DNA of 64,000 nucleotides from Burkholderiales bacterium (lineage in GTDB: Bacteria > Pseudomonadota > Gammaproteobacteria > Burkholderiales > Usitatibacteraceae): assembly GCA_025359985.1 (NCBI GenBank), contig JANYDB010000007.1, forward strand, positions 1 through 64,000, written 5' to 3'. This document shows positions 34,110 through 43,974 of this stretch, piece after piece; within the stretch, counting starts at the first letter, position 1; each line of letters opens with the position of its first letter. The notes below the pieces were generated by a model. That model was not told the DNA's origin, ran no database searches, and saw only the letters and a list, made by a program, of their open reading frames with translations. The position numbers and the translations under genes were made by a program.

Positions 34110-34916
34110 ATGCGCTCTGCACGACAACCAATTCAGTTCTCGCCCCGGCTCGTACCTACTCTGGCTGCGATGGCAATGTTCGCGTTAACGCTGTATCTGG
34201 CTATTTGGCAGCAAGGCCGTGCAGCTGAAAAGCGGGCTTTGCAAGCCGAATTTGTGCAACGCGTCGCAGCGCAGCCCGTCATGTTGAGCAGTGCCACGCG
34301 TGATGGTATTGCGCTGCGCTATCGTCAGGTAATTGCTCATGGTGAATGGGACATCGCAGGGCAATTTTTTTTGGATAATAAAACTGACGATGCCGGAAAT
34401 GGTCAGGCGGGATATCACGTTATTACACCGCTAAAGCTTGCAAGGACGACAGAGCTATCAAGGACGGGTGCAGCGGTAGGGGATGGTTCGCACCTCGATA
34501 CTTTTGTGCTGGTCAACCGCGGCTGGATTGCTCGCTCCGACGCTTATCCTGCTCCGCCGATAGTGTCAGCGCCTGCAGGAAAAATTGAAGTTGTTGGCGT
34601 GAGCACGCTGCCTAATATGCGGTTTTTGGAGCTGTCAAACGCAGCCGTCCAAGGTCCGGTATGGCAGAACCTCACCATTGCGCGCTACCGTGCCGCGACC
34701 CAAAGAGACGTATTGCCCATCATAATGCTCGCATCTCAAACGACACCCGACTCGCTACAGGCGCTGCGACCACTGTCAGAAAAGCCTGATGCGCGCGTTG
34801 AAAAACATATTGAATATATGTTGACCTGGTACTCACTCGCCGCCACCGTGCTTGCTCTCTGGATCGGGCTCAATACAAGGCGAATGCCGGTTAATCTATT
34901 AGGCGAATGCGGATAA
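34110..34916 (+). CDS. SURF1 family cytochrome oxidase assembly protein
   Basis: A 268-residue inner-membrane protein, one helix near each end with a periplasmic domain between. SURF1 landmarks: LYLAIWQQGRAAEKRALQ, YRQVIAHGEWDIAGQFFLDN, FVLVNRGWIAR and HIEYMLTWYSLAATVLALWI. It helps heme a insertion into subunit I. ATG 34110 is preferred over TTG 34101. First of a run of assembly genes (SURF1, a small redox-like protein, ctaA, ctaB, sco). Confidence 0.88.
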   Translation: MRSARQPIQFSPRLVPTLAAMAMFALTLYLAIWQQGRAAEKRALQAEFVQRVAAQPVMLSSATRDGIALRYRQVIAHGEWDIAGQFFLDNKTDDAGNGQAGYHVITPLKLARTTELSRTGAAVGDGSHLDTFVLVNRGWIARSDAYPAPPIVSAPAGKIEVVGVSTLPNMRFLELSNAAVQGPVWQNLTIARYRAATQRDVLPIIMLASQTTPDSLQALRPLSEKPDARVEKHIEYMLTWYSLAATVLALWIGLNTRRMPVNLLGECG

Positions 34917-35024
34917 ATTCCAGAGGTGCTGTGTGTCCGTAACAAAACCCCGTACAAGCGTGCAAACAAAATATACCGTCACTTAGGCTTACGTTTTTAT
35001 CCGCCATTAATAGTTGGAAATCAT

Positions 35025-35621
35025 ATGTCACCGCGTACTAAATTTGTTCTCATATTTTTATTATTCTCTGTCCCTTTTGTGGGCTCCACGCTAGTATTTC
35101 TGTTCTGGACGCCTACAACCACGAGCAACTATGGATTGCTTCTCTCTCCTGTTGTGACGTTGCCGGAAACAAAACTTGGCTTTATTGATCAAGGGGCGGC
35201 AGACAAAGAGGTGGCCGAACGCGCGCTACGCGGAAAATGGCTGATGTTGATTCGCGACAGCGGCCATTGCGAAGCCGCCTGCCAGAAAAAACTTTACACC
35301 ATGCGGCAATCACGGCTGGTGCTAGGCCGCGAACAGGATCGCGTACTGCGGGTGGTGCTGGTTGATGATGATGTCAATCCAAGTCAGGCTCTGCTGAAAG
35401 AGTACGCAGGCACGGTTTGGATTGCAGCGAAATCAGCGCCTTGGCTGGCGGCGCTGGCGGGAGGAAAAAAAGCTTCCATTGAGGATGTTGATAACGGACG
35501 CAATCATATTTATGGGGTGGATACCATTGGCAATGTATTTATTCGCTATGGTGCAGACCCTGACATTAAGCGTATGACGGCAGATTTTCAACGGGTACTG
35601 AAGGCGTCACAAATCGGCTGA
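35025..35621 (+). CDS. Oxidase-cluster membrane protein with thioredoxin-like periplasmic domain
   Basis: A 198-residue protein: one membrane helix (FVLIFLLFSVPFVGSTLVFL) and a periplasmic domain with KWLMLIRDSGHCEAACQKKLY (about 65-85, in two parts), a CxxxC-type motif as in Sco/thioredoxin-like copper proteins, and a later NHIYGVDTIGNVFIRYG strand. The start MSPRTKF at 35025 has GGAAATC upstream. It is regularly found between SURF1 and ctaA in this lineage; role in CuA or disulfide handling is inferred. Confidence 0.65.
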   Translation: MSPRTKFVLIFLLFSVPFVGSTLVFLFWTPTTTSNYGLLLSPVVTLPETKLGFIDQGAADKEVAERALRGKWLMLIRDSGHCEAACQKKLYTMRQSRLVLGREQDRVLRVVLVDDDVNPSQALLKEYAGTVWIAAKSAPWLAALAGGKKASIEDVDNGRNHIYGVDTIGNVFIRYGADPDIKRMTADFQRVLKASQIG

Positions 35622-35659
35622 GCAGGAAATGTGGAAATAGGCTAATTGAAAGCAGGCGA

Positions 35660-36742
35660 ATGATGAAAATGAGTGCTATTGAACACGGTGCAATCGGGAT
35701 TATTACTGCAGCCATTATCATCGCTTTGTGCTGGTGGGTAAAACGGGATGCGGCTAAATACCGCACCCTGATTGCGTTAACGACTGCAGCAACATTCGTG
35801 TTGATCGTACTAGGCGCATTCGTGCGTTTGTCGGATGCCGGGCTGGGCTGCCCGGATTGGCCTGGTTGTTACGGCAATCTCACTCCGCACTTTTCGGTCG
35901 AGCACATTCTGGCAGCGGAAGCCGTGCAGCCCGGTGGACCTGTTTCGATGGCAAAAGCGTGGAAGGAAATGGTTCATCGTTATTGGGCGATGATTGTCGG
36001 GGCCATGATTGCGTCAATTATGTTTGCGGCATGGCGCAATCGCCGCGAATGGCGGCAATCACCATGGTTGCCTACTGTACTGGCGGCAGCGGTTATTTTT
36101 CAGGCAGCGCTGGGTGCGTGGACAGTTACATTATTATTGAAGCCAGCCATTGTTACCTCGCATTTATTGGGCGGCATTAGTATTTTGGCGTTACTTGGCG
36201 GGCTGCTGTTCAAACAGCCGGGCGCAAGCAAATGGGCTGACGCTATAATAGCTGAGAATAGTTTGCGTATGCTGGGTTGGTTTTCATTGGCCGTATTGCT
36301 GGGGCAAATTATATTGGGCGGCTGGGTTAGCACTAACTATGCGGCATTAGCCTGTATTGATTTACCGTTGTGTAATGGTGAGCTCATACCCAAGATGGAT
36401 TTTGCGAATGCGTTCCATGTCATTCGCCCGCTCGGTTTTGGTCCTGATGGCGCATTGTTGACAGTTGATGCGCTCACCGCTATTCACTGGACACACAGGG
36501 TAGGAGCAATGATCGTTTTGCTGGTGGTAGGCACCTTTGCGTGGTGGCTAATGCAGGTAGAGAGCGCAAAAAAAGCGGCGTGCATGTTGATGGCGATGCT
36601 CGCCGCGCAAGTGGCGCTTGGTATCAGCAACGTCTGGTTCAGCTTGCCGCTCGCGGTTGCGGTTGGGCATAACGGCCTGGCAGCGATGTTGTTTGTATGG
36701 TTATTGGTGATTAATTTACGAATGGCAAAATCGAGCCATTGA
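35660..36742 (+). CDS. ctaA: Heme A synthase CtaA (COX15)
   Basis: A 360-residue integral membrane monooxygenase turning heme O into heme A. Eight helices are predicted. Landmarks: [20 protein letters not shown] with the paired Cys, [21 protein letters not shown] and [11 protein letters not shown], which supply the heme-ligand His residues. ATG 35660 or 35663 is possible. It acts after CtaB, encoded immediately downstream. Confidence 0.94.
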   Translation: MMKMSAIEHGAIGIITAAIIIALCWWVKRDAAKYRTLIALTTAATFVLIVLGAFVRLSDAGLGCPDWPGCYGNLTPHFSVEHILAAEAVQPGGPVSMAKAWKEMVHRYWAMIVGAMIASIMFAAWRNRREWRQSPWLPTVLAAAVIFQAALGAWTVTLLLKPAIVTSHLLGGISILALLGGLLFKQPGASKWADAIIAENSLRMLGWFSLAVLLGQIILGGWVSTNYAALACIDLPLCNGELIPKMDFANAFHVIRPLGFGPDGALLTVDALTAIHWTHRVGAMIVLLVVGTFAWWLMQVESAKKAACMLMAMLAAQVALGISNVWFSLPLAVAVGHNGLAAMLFVWLLVINLRMAKSSH

Positions 36743-36755
36743 TTGGGTCAGCAAA

Positions 36756-37673
36756 ATGTCGCAACAATTAGTCAGCACCGTACAGGCAAATGTCCTGATT
36801 CAGTTTATTGAACTGACCAAACCGCGCGTTAACGCGCTGATCGTGTTCACGGCGATCATCGGCATGATGCTCGCTTATCCGGTAGGCATCGCTTGGGATG
36901 TCACTCTGATGTTGAAAGCAACTTTGGGCATTTGGCTGGTCGCAAGCGCCGCCGCTGCATTTAACTGTTTGGTAGAGCAGCAGATTGATAAAAAAATGGC
37001 GCGCACGCGCGCACGGCCTACGGTAACGGGCTCAATTCATACCTGGCAAATTTTAGTGTTAGCGGGCGCTGTAGGCGGGGCGGGGCTGGTGGTGCTGTAC
37101 AGCTTCGTGAATCCCCTCACCATGTGGCTTACTCTGGCAACATTTGTTGGTTACGCAGTGATTTACACCATCATCTTGAAACCAGCCACACCACAGAATA
37201 TTGTGATCGGTGGTGCGTCCGGTGCCATGCCGCCCATACTGGGCTGGGCGGCAGTGGCCAATGTGGTGTCGCCAGAATCAATGCTGCTATTTTTGATTAT
37301 TTTTGCGTGGACACCGCCGCATTTTTGGGCACTTGCACTTTATCGCAAGAATGAATACGCCAAAGCCGGGCTGCCCATGTTGCCCGTGACGCACGGTGTA
37401 GAATTTACGCAACTGCATCTTCTTCTCTACACCTTTATCATGGTGGCGTGCACTTTATTGCCGTTTGCGGTTGGAATGGCGCAGATGTTTTATCTCGTTT
37501 CAGTGCTTTTGCTGAATGCCTATTTTATTTATCTCGCCGTCAAGCTCTTTCGCCATTACAGCGATGCACTTGCCAGGAAAACCTTCGCCTATTCGATTTT
37601 GTATCTCTCGTTATTATTTGCGGCGCTGCTGATTGATCATTATGCCGCGCTGTTCACCCGGAACCTATGGTGA
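36756..37673 (+). CDS. ctaB: Protoheme IX farnesyltransferase (heme O synthase)
   Basis: A 305-residue UbiA-type prenyltransferase. The conserved Asp-rich motifs are degenerate but visible: [19 protein letters not shown] and [28 protein letters not shown] is a family landmark. Nine membrane segments. It adds a farnesyl group to heme B, giving heme O for CtaA. The stop overlaps the sco start by 7 nt. Confidence 0.94.
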   Translation: MSQQLVSTVQANVLIQFIELTKPRVNALIVFTAIIGMMLAYPVGIAWDVTLMLKATLGIWLVASAAAAFNCLVEQQIDKKMARTRARPTVTGSIHTWQILVLAGAVGGAGLVVLYSFVNPLTMWLTLATFVGYAVIYTIILKPATPQNIVIGGASGAMPPILGWAAVANVVSPESMLLFLIIFAWTPPHFWALALYRKNEYAKAGLPMLPVTHGVEFTQLHLLLYTFIMVACTLLPFAVGMAQMFYLVSVLLLNAYFIYLAVKLFRHYSDALARKTFAYSILYLSLLFAALLIDHYAALFTRNLW

Positions 37674-38257
37674 AAATATTGAAACTCTGGGCAATCAATC
37701 TCATCATCGCTACCGTTTTTTTGGTGGGCTGTGAAGTCGCCAAGTCACCGTTTAATTCCGTCGATATTACCGGCGCACAAGGTTACGGCAATGATTTTCG
37801 GCTGACTGATCATACGGGCAAGCCGCGCACCATGGCGGATTTTCGAGGCAAAGCCGTGGCGATTTTTTTCGGGTTCACTCAATGTCCCGATGTGTGCCCC
37901 ACCACGCTTTCAGATATGAAACAGGTCATGAAAATTCTGGGTAAAGACAGTGAACGCCTGCAGGTACTGTTCATTACCGTTGACCCTAAGCGTGACACTG
38001 CAGAATTGTTGGGTAAATATGTGCCGTCATTTAATCCCGCTTTTCTGGCGCTTTATGGAGATGATGTTGCAACCGCCAAAGTCGCCCGGGATTTTAAAAT
38101 TATTTATCGTGTCGTACCCGGAAAAACAGCCGACAGTTACACCATGGATCACAGCGCAGGTATGCTGGTATTTGATCCTGAAGGCAGACTTCGGTTATTC
38201 ATGAATTACGGTTTGACCCCCGACAAAATGGCCGAAGACATCAAGCGTCTGTTGTAA
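37667..38257 (+). CDS. SCO1/SenC family copper chaperone
   Basis: A 196-residue lipoprotein (lipobox FLVGC, Cys22) with a thioredoxin fold. The copper ligands are in [12 protein letters not shown] and the His in [11 protein letters not shown]. It loads the CuA site of subunit II. Overlaps the ctaB end and closes the heme/copper assembly run. Confidence 0.93.
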   Translation: MVKILKLWAINLIIATVFLVGCEVAKSPFNSVDITGAQGYGNDFRLTDHTGKPRTMADFRGKAVAIFFGFTQCPDVCPTTLSDMKQVMKILGKDSERLQVLFITVDPKRDTAELLGKYVPSFNPAFLALYGDDVATAKVARDFKIIYRVVPGKTADSYTMDHSAGMLVFDPEGRLRLFMNYGLTPDKMAEDIKRLL

Positions 38258-38289
38258 TCGCACATCCCGGCAACCCCACTAGGAGCATC

Positions 38290-38637
38290 ATGAGTATTCA
38301 GCGCTTTCATATCGGCAAACGTCTTTCCGAAATGGTAATTCATAACAACACTATTTACCTTGCAGGGCAGGTTGCCGAAGATACTTCGCAAGATATTACC
38401 GGCCAAACGCAGCAAGTGCTAATGGCGATTGACCGCTTGCTCGCTGAGGCGGGCAGTGATAAATCCAAAATTTTATCGACCACTATTTATCTCACGGATA
38501 TGGCTGAATTCCCAGGCATGAACGCAGTGTGGGACAGTTGGGTAGTAGAAGGTCATACACCGCCTCGCGCAACGCTCGAAGCCAAGCTCGCCAAGCACGG
38601 ATACAAAGTGGAGATTCAAGTTATTGCAGCGCAGTAA
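38290..38637 (+). CDS. RidA (YjgF/YER057c/UK114) family protein
   Basis: A 115-residue trimeric RidA-fold protein. The conserved Arg is in TPPRATLEAKLAKHG, with YLAGQVAED and ILSTTIYLTDM upstream. RidA deaminates reactive enamine/imine intermediates; other subfamilies differ, and this one lacks the exact RidA signature, so the substrate is open. Start ATG 38290 has AGGAGC. It is followed by a strong terminator. Confidence 0.85.
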   Translation: MSIQRFHIGKRLSEMVIHNNTIYLAGQVAEDTSQDITGQTQQVLMAIDRLLAEAGSDKSKILSTTIYLTDMAEFPGMNAVWDSWVVEGHTPPRATLEAKLAKHGYKVEIQVIAAQ

Positions 38638-38700
38638 TTTTGGATTAGCATTGGGTTGTCATTTGACTTGCTTGAAATTTTAAACCGCTTATCCCGCAAA

Positions 38701-38732
38701 AAACAAAGGACATCAGTTGGCGTCCTTTGTTT
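38701..38732. terminator. Bidirectional terminator between the RidA gene and rpoH
   Basis: AAACAAAGGAC (38701-38711) and GTCCTTTGTTT (38722-38732) are perfect 11-bp arms with a 10-nt loop and A/T tails on both sides, placed between two convergent genes. Confidence 0.85.
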
Positions 38733-38751
38733 ATAAAGTGCCACTTAAAAA

Positions 38752-39654
38752 TTAAAGTGCCGCTTGATACCCCACCAAGGCAGATTTCATTTTTTGCATC
38801 GCCTTTACCTCAATTTGCCGGATACGTTCAGCGGATACCCCAAACTCATCAGCAAGATCATGAAGTGTTTTTTTCTCGACGCCGTTTTTGCCTTCGAGAT
38901 CGGTTTCGCTTTCATTGAGCCACCGGGTTTCAACAATGCGACGACTGCGCTCATCAAGACTTTCAAGAGCAGCTTTCAGCCCTTCGGTGGCAGCAACTTC
39001 CTTCTGAAGGCCGGCTAAGCGCTCTGACGGATCAACTGCAGCATCCTGCAGGTATGCAATCGGGCTCACCCAATTTTCATCGTCATCGTTCATCGGTTCC
39101 AATGAAACTTCCTGTCCGGATAATCGCTGCTCCATTTCGGAAACATCGGTTTCCTTGACATTCAATTGACGTGCAACTTCTTTAACCTCGGCTGGCGAAA
39201 GCGCGCCGAAATTTGGCTTCATGCTACGCAGATTAAAAAATAACTTGCGTTGCGCCTTGGTGGTCGCCACTTTTACAATGCGCCAGTTTTTCAGAATGAA
39301 CTCGTGCATTTCAGCTTTAATCCAATGCACGGCAAACGACACTAGGCGAACTCCGCGATCCGGATCAAAGCGCTTCACGGCTTTCATCAGCCCGATGTTG
39401 CCTTCCTGAATCAAATCGGCTTGCGGCAGGCCATAACCCGCGTAATTGCGCGCCAGTGACACAACCAGACGCAAGTGTGACATCACCATTTCGGATGCTG
39501 CGGTAAGGTCGCCACGCTCTTTGAGCGCAACACCTAAGGCATGTTCGCGTTCCTGAGTAAGCATGGGAACGCGATTAACGGCTGAGATATAGTTTTCAAG
39601 GCTGCCTACAGACAGCACGGGCAAATTTATTGTAGCGGTGGTCACGGCGGTCAT
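38752..39654 (-). CDS. rpoH: Heat-shock sigma factor sigma-32
   Basis: A 300-residue alternative sigma factor directing heat-shock promoters. The start MTAVTTATINLPVLSVGSLE (39654) has AGAGGA upstream. Region 2 is LRLVVSLARNYAGYGLPQADLIQEGNIGLMKAVKRFDP (read in parts), the RpoH box is QRKLFFNLRSMK, and region 4.2 is LHDLADEFGVSAERIRQIE. It ends the ftsY-ftsE-ftsX-rpoH series. A perfect CIRCE site upstream implies HrcA repression. Confidence 0.95.
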   Translation of the reverse strand: MTAVTTATINLPVLSVGSLENYISAVNRVPMLTQEREHALGVALKERGDLTAASEMVMSHLRLVVSLARNYAGYGLPQADLIQEGNIGLMKAVKRFDPDRGVRLVSFAVHWIKAEMHEFILKNWRIVKVATTKAQRKLFFNLRSMKPNFGALSPAEVKEVARQLNVKETDVSEMEQRLSGQEVSLEPMNDDDENWVSPIAYLQDAAVDPSERLAGLQKEVAATEGLKAALESLDERSRRIVETRWLNESETDLEGKNGVEKKTLHDLADEFGVSAERIRQIEVKAMQKMKSALVGYQAAL

Positions 39655-39733
39655 AAAAGAATCCTCTACAAATAACAATTCATCGGTTGAATGGCTGCGT
39701 TAATTTGAATTTTAATAAGACAATCCGACTATT

Positions 39734-39760
39734 TTAGCACTCAGTGCATGAGAGTGCTAA
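39734..39760. promoter_or_regulatory. CIRCE element (HrcA operator) upstream of rpoH
   Basis: TTAGCACTC (39734-39742), 9 nt, then GAGTGCTAA (39752-39760): an exact match to the CIRCE consensus TTAGCACTC-N9-GAGTGCTAA. It lies about 80 nt before the rpoH start. CIRCE in front of rpoH is known from comparative work in betaproteobacteria and couples sigma-32 level to HrcA/GroE. Confidence 0.92.
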
Positions 39761-39821
39761 TGCGTTATAAAGTTCACTCACTCATTGAGGCCACTTTTGT
39801 AAGTGTTCAACGCAGGCAAAT

Positions 39822-40733
39822 TTAACGGGAGGTATAGACGCGTAAATACAGCGAAACTGATAAAAATCCACCCAGCCATCCTAAAATAGTGCCAATCCCA
39901 ATAACGGCCAAAATTTGTAGTGGACTAAGATATTTTATTGCAAAATCAGAAGCATACGAGACAGTAAGTGCCTGCACTTCGGCGCTTGCCCACGTTATGA
40001 GTGCGGTCATGGCGAGTATTGCTACGACGCCGGCCAGAAACCCTTGGCACGCGCCATAGTATAAAAATGGTCGCCTGATAAAGCGCTTAGTCGCACCGAT
40101 TAGGCGGCTGACTTCAATCTCATCCTTCTGCGTCAAAATTTGTAGCCGAATGGTATTGCCCGTCACAAACACGACAGCGAGCGCCAACACCAACCCAAGT
40201 AATACAACAATGCGCTCCGCAAAAATTGCAAAGCGTTTTAATTTCTTCGCCCATTCAAAATCCATCACGACCGTATCTACTTTGGGCAGCGCAGCTATTT
40301 CCTTGCGCATGCCGTCTAAAGCCGAAGGCTCAGCTGATTTCGGTTTGATTAAAAAAGCATGGGGCAAAGGGTTTGATTCAAGGCCCGCCAGCAAATCCGT
40401 CATATTGGCAACCCTTCGCATTTCAGCAAGGGCCACTTCACGACTGATAAAACGAACATCGTTTGCATTAGGCAAGGCCTTCAGACGTTTTTCGGTCTCC
40501 TTTGCTTCGGCGTCGGTAGCGGCAACTTGCAGATAAACGTTAACATTGGGTTCTGTATTCAAGCGGCTTGCGGCTGCAGTAATATTGGCGAATACAGAAT
40601 ACAAACCCAACGGCAGCATAATCGCCACCCCAATTACCAGTACCGATAGCAGGCTTGCAACCGGCGTTGCGACCAGACGTTTAAGCGCCCGTTTGGCCGC
40701 TTGCAAATGTGCGCTCAGCCAAGAGTCGATCAT
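39822..40733 (-). CDS. ftsX: Cell division ABC transporter permease FtsX
   Basis: A 303-residue protein with four membrane helices and a periplasmic loop (about 60-170) that includes LNTEPNVNVYLQVAATDAEA. The C-terminal LGWLGGFLSVSLYLRVY fits FtsX. With FtsE it controls peptidoglycan hydrolases at the septum. The start overlaps the ftsE stop by 4 nt. Confidence 0.92.
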   Translation of the reverse strand: MIDSWLSAHLQAAKRALKRLVATPVASLLSVLVIGVAIMLPLGLYSVFANITAAASRLNTEPNVNVYLQVAATDAEAKETEKRLKALPNANDVRFISREVALAEMRRVANMTDLLAGLESNPLPHAFLIKPKSAEPSALDGMRKEIAALPKVDTVVMDFEWAKKLKRFAIFAERIVVLLGLVLALAVVFVTGNTIRLQILTQKDEIEVSRLIGATKRFIRRPFLYYGACQGFLAGVVAILAMTALITWASAEVQALTVSYASDFAIKYLSPLQILAVIGIGTILGWLGGFLSVSLYLRVYTSR

Positions 40734-41383
40734 ACGACGAGCTTTCCCTGATCAAGATGAATACGTCGGCAATTCAGGCGCGCCAGGCCGATCTCATCAT
40801 GGGTCGATAACAGTACAGTTACGCCAACCTGGTTGAACGATTTAAATAAATCCATGATGGTCGCTGCATAAGCCTGATCAAGATTGCCGGTAGGCTCGTC
40901 TGCAATCAAAATCGCGGGCCGGTTCACAATCGCGCGCGCAATGCACAAGCGCTGCTGCTCACCGCCGGAGAGCGTGATCGGCTGCGCTTTTTCGCGGTTC
41001 AACAACCCCACTTTATCGAGTGCCGCGCGAACGCGCTTGCCGACCTCAGCGCGCGGAAATGCCGCAATCGATAGCGGCAGTGATACATTTTCAAACACGG
41101 AGCGATCAAACAACAGCTTGTGATCCTGAAACACCATGCCTAAATTCTGTCGCAGCACCGCCAAGCCTGCCTCCCGAATTTGACTTAAATTTTGATTGCT
41201 CACCAGCACGCTGCCCTGAGAGGCCAGCTCAATGCCCGCCGCCAATTTCAGCAGCGTGGATTTGCCTGCGCCAGAGTGTCCGGTGATGGCCACCATTTCA
41301 CCCTTTTCAATCGTGAGCGTAACCCCACGCAAAGCTTCAAAGCCGTTGGGATAGCGTTTTACTGTGCCGGAAAAAGTGATCAC
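40730..41383 (-). CDS. ftsE: Cell division ATPase FtsE
   Basis: A 217-residue ABC ATPase. It opens [18 protein letters not shown]; Walker A is [12 protein letters not shown], signature [14 protein letters not shown], Walker [13 protein letters not shown], and the switch His is in [10 protein letters not shown]. Overlaps ftsY and ftsX by 4 nt each, so translation is coupled. Confidence 0.95.
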   Translation of the reverse strand: MITFSGTVKRYPNGFEALRGVTLTIEKGEMVAITGHSGAGKSTLLKLAAGIELASQGSVLVSNQNLSQIREAGLAVLRQNLGMVFQDHKLLFDRSVFENVSLPLSIAAFPRAEVGKRVRAALDKVGLLNREKAQPITLSGGEQQRLCIARAIVNRPAILIADEPTGNLDQAYAATIMDLFKSFNQVGVTVLLSTHDEIGLARLNCRRIHLDQGKLVV

Positions 41384-42402
41384 GAAAAAAGTGCGTCCAC
41401 GAATTCTGTTGCATTAAATGGCCGCAGATCATCTATGCCTTCACCCACCCCAATAAAGCGCACCGGAATGATTTTTTCAGCCTTCTCGGATGCCAGCGCG
41501 GCGATCATCCCGCCTTTGGCTGTGCCATCCAGCTTAGTGACCACTAGACCAGTCAGTAATAATGCGTCATTGAAAACTTTCACTTGCTGTAGTGCATTCT
41601 GGCCCGTGTTGGCATCGAGCATCAGCAAGATTTCATGCGGCGCGCTCGCATCCACTTTTGCAATCACCCGTTTAACTTTCTTAATTTCCTCCATCAGATG
41701 CATTTGAGTGGGTAGGCGCCCGGCCGTATCGGCGAGCACTACATCAATGCCTCGCGCTCTGGCTGAATGTACAGCATCAAAAATCACGGCTGCCGAATCA
41801 CCCTGCTCTTGCGCAATCACCACGACATTATTGCGTTCGCCCCAAGCCATGAGTTGCTCACGTGCAGCGGCGCGAAAGGTATCGCCTGCGGCCAGCATCA
41901 CACTCAGCCCCTGCGATTGAAAATATTTGGCAAGCTTGCCAATGGTAGTGGTTTTGCCGGCACCATTTACCCCGGCAATCATGATAACGAATGGCCTCGC
42001 AGAGCTTGTCTGCTGAATTCGCTTGATATCCAGCGGCTTTTCAAGCGGCAAGATTAATTGCACCAGCGCGGCTTTAAACTCGGCCTGCAACGTAGGGCCG
42101 TCGGCAATATTTTTTTCTTTGGCAACGCGCCGCAAATCTGCAATCAGCCGCGTGGTGGCATGAATGCCCACATCAGCCGAAAGTAGCGCTGTTTCCAGCG
42201 CCTCAAACAAAGTTTCATCAACCTTTGGATAACGCGAAAAAAGATCGGTTACATCGGTATTCAACACAGCGCGGGTTTTGGTTAAACCTGATTTAAGGCG
42301 TGACAGCCAGCCGCCCGCCGTTACCGCACTTACCTCGGGCTCAACCCGGGTTTCTATTGCAGCTTCTGTAGTGTTTTTTTTCGCGCCAAAAATTGAAAAC
42401 AA
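41380..42402 (-). CDS. ftsY: Signal recognition particle receptor FtsY
   Basis: SRP receptor GTPase, about 340 residues. A TTG at 42402 giving (M)FSIFGAKKN, typical of FtsY N-termini, is the probable start; the frame opens further up to a TTG at 42426. The acidic A domain is short. The NG domain has GVNGAGKTTTIGKLAKYF, LAAGDTFRAAAREQL, DTAGRLPTQ and TKLDGTAKGG. It docks ribosome-SRP complexes at the inner membrane. Confidence 0.95.
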   Translation of the reverse strand: MFSIFGAKKNTTEAAIETRVEPEVSAVTAGGWLSRLKSGLTKTRAVLNTDVTDLFSRYPKVDETLFEALETALLSADVGIHATTRLIADLRRVAKEKNIADGPTLQAEFKAALVQLILPLEKPLDIKRIQQTSSARPFVIMIAGVNGAGKTTTIGKLAKYFQSQGLSVMLAAGDTFRAAAREQLMAWGERNNVVVIAQEQGDSAAVIFDAVHSARARGIDVVLADTAGRLPTQMHLMEEIKKVKRVIAKVDASAPHEILLMLDANTGQNALQQVKVFNDALLLTGLVVTKLDGTAKGGMIAALASEKAEKIIPVRFIGVGEGIDDLRPFNATEFVDALFS

Positions 42403-42505
42403 AATGAATCCATTCAAAACAATCAATAACCGTTATTTTAAGGCATCAATCAGTGAATGCCGAAGTATCATTCACACCTGAGCTTATAAGTTTTTTACGC
42501 GAACC

Positions 42506-43872
<1,367 letters not shown>

Positions 43873-43887
43873 AACTCAACTATATAC

Positions 43888-43938
43888 GGCAGTTTTGAGG
43901 CATTTTTGCTCTAAACGACCCGCCAGCGCTAGAGTTTG
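43888..43938 (+). repeat. Intergenic hairpin repeat, copy 3
   Basis: GTTTTGAG and CTCTAAAC pair (one T/T mismatch) around GCATTTTTG, followed by GACCCGCCAGCGCTAGAGTTT. It lies between the convergent ferredoxin gene and the dynamin-like gene, 37 nt after the latter's stop. The hairpin is kept although the arm sequence differs from copy 2. Confidence 0.6.
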
Positions 43939-43974
43939 GATGCGCCTACCAAACATAGCCCGCTGCCGTAAAAC

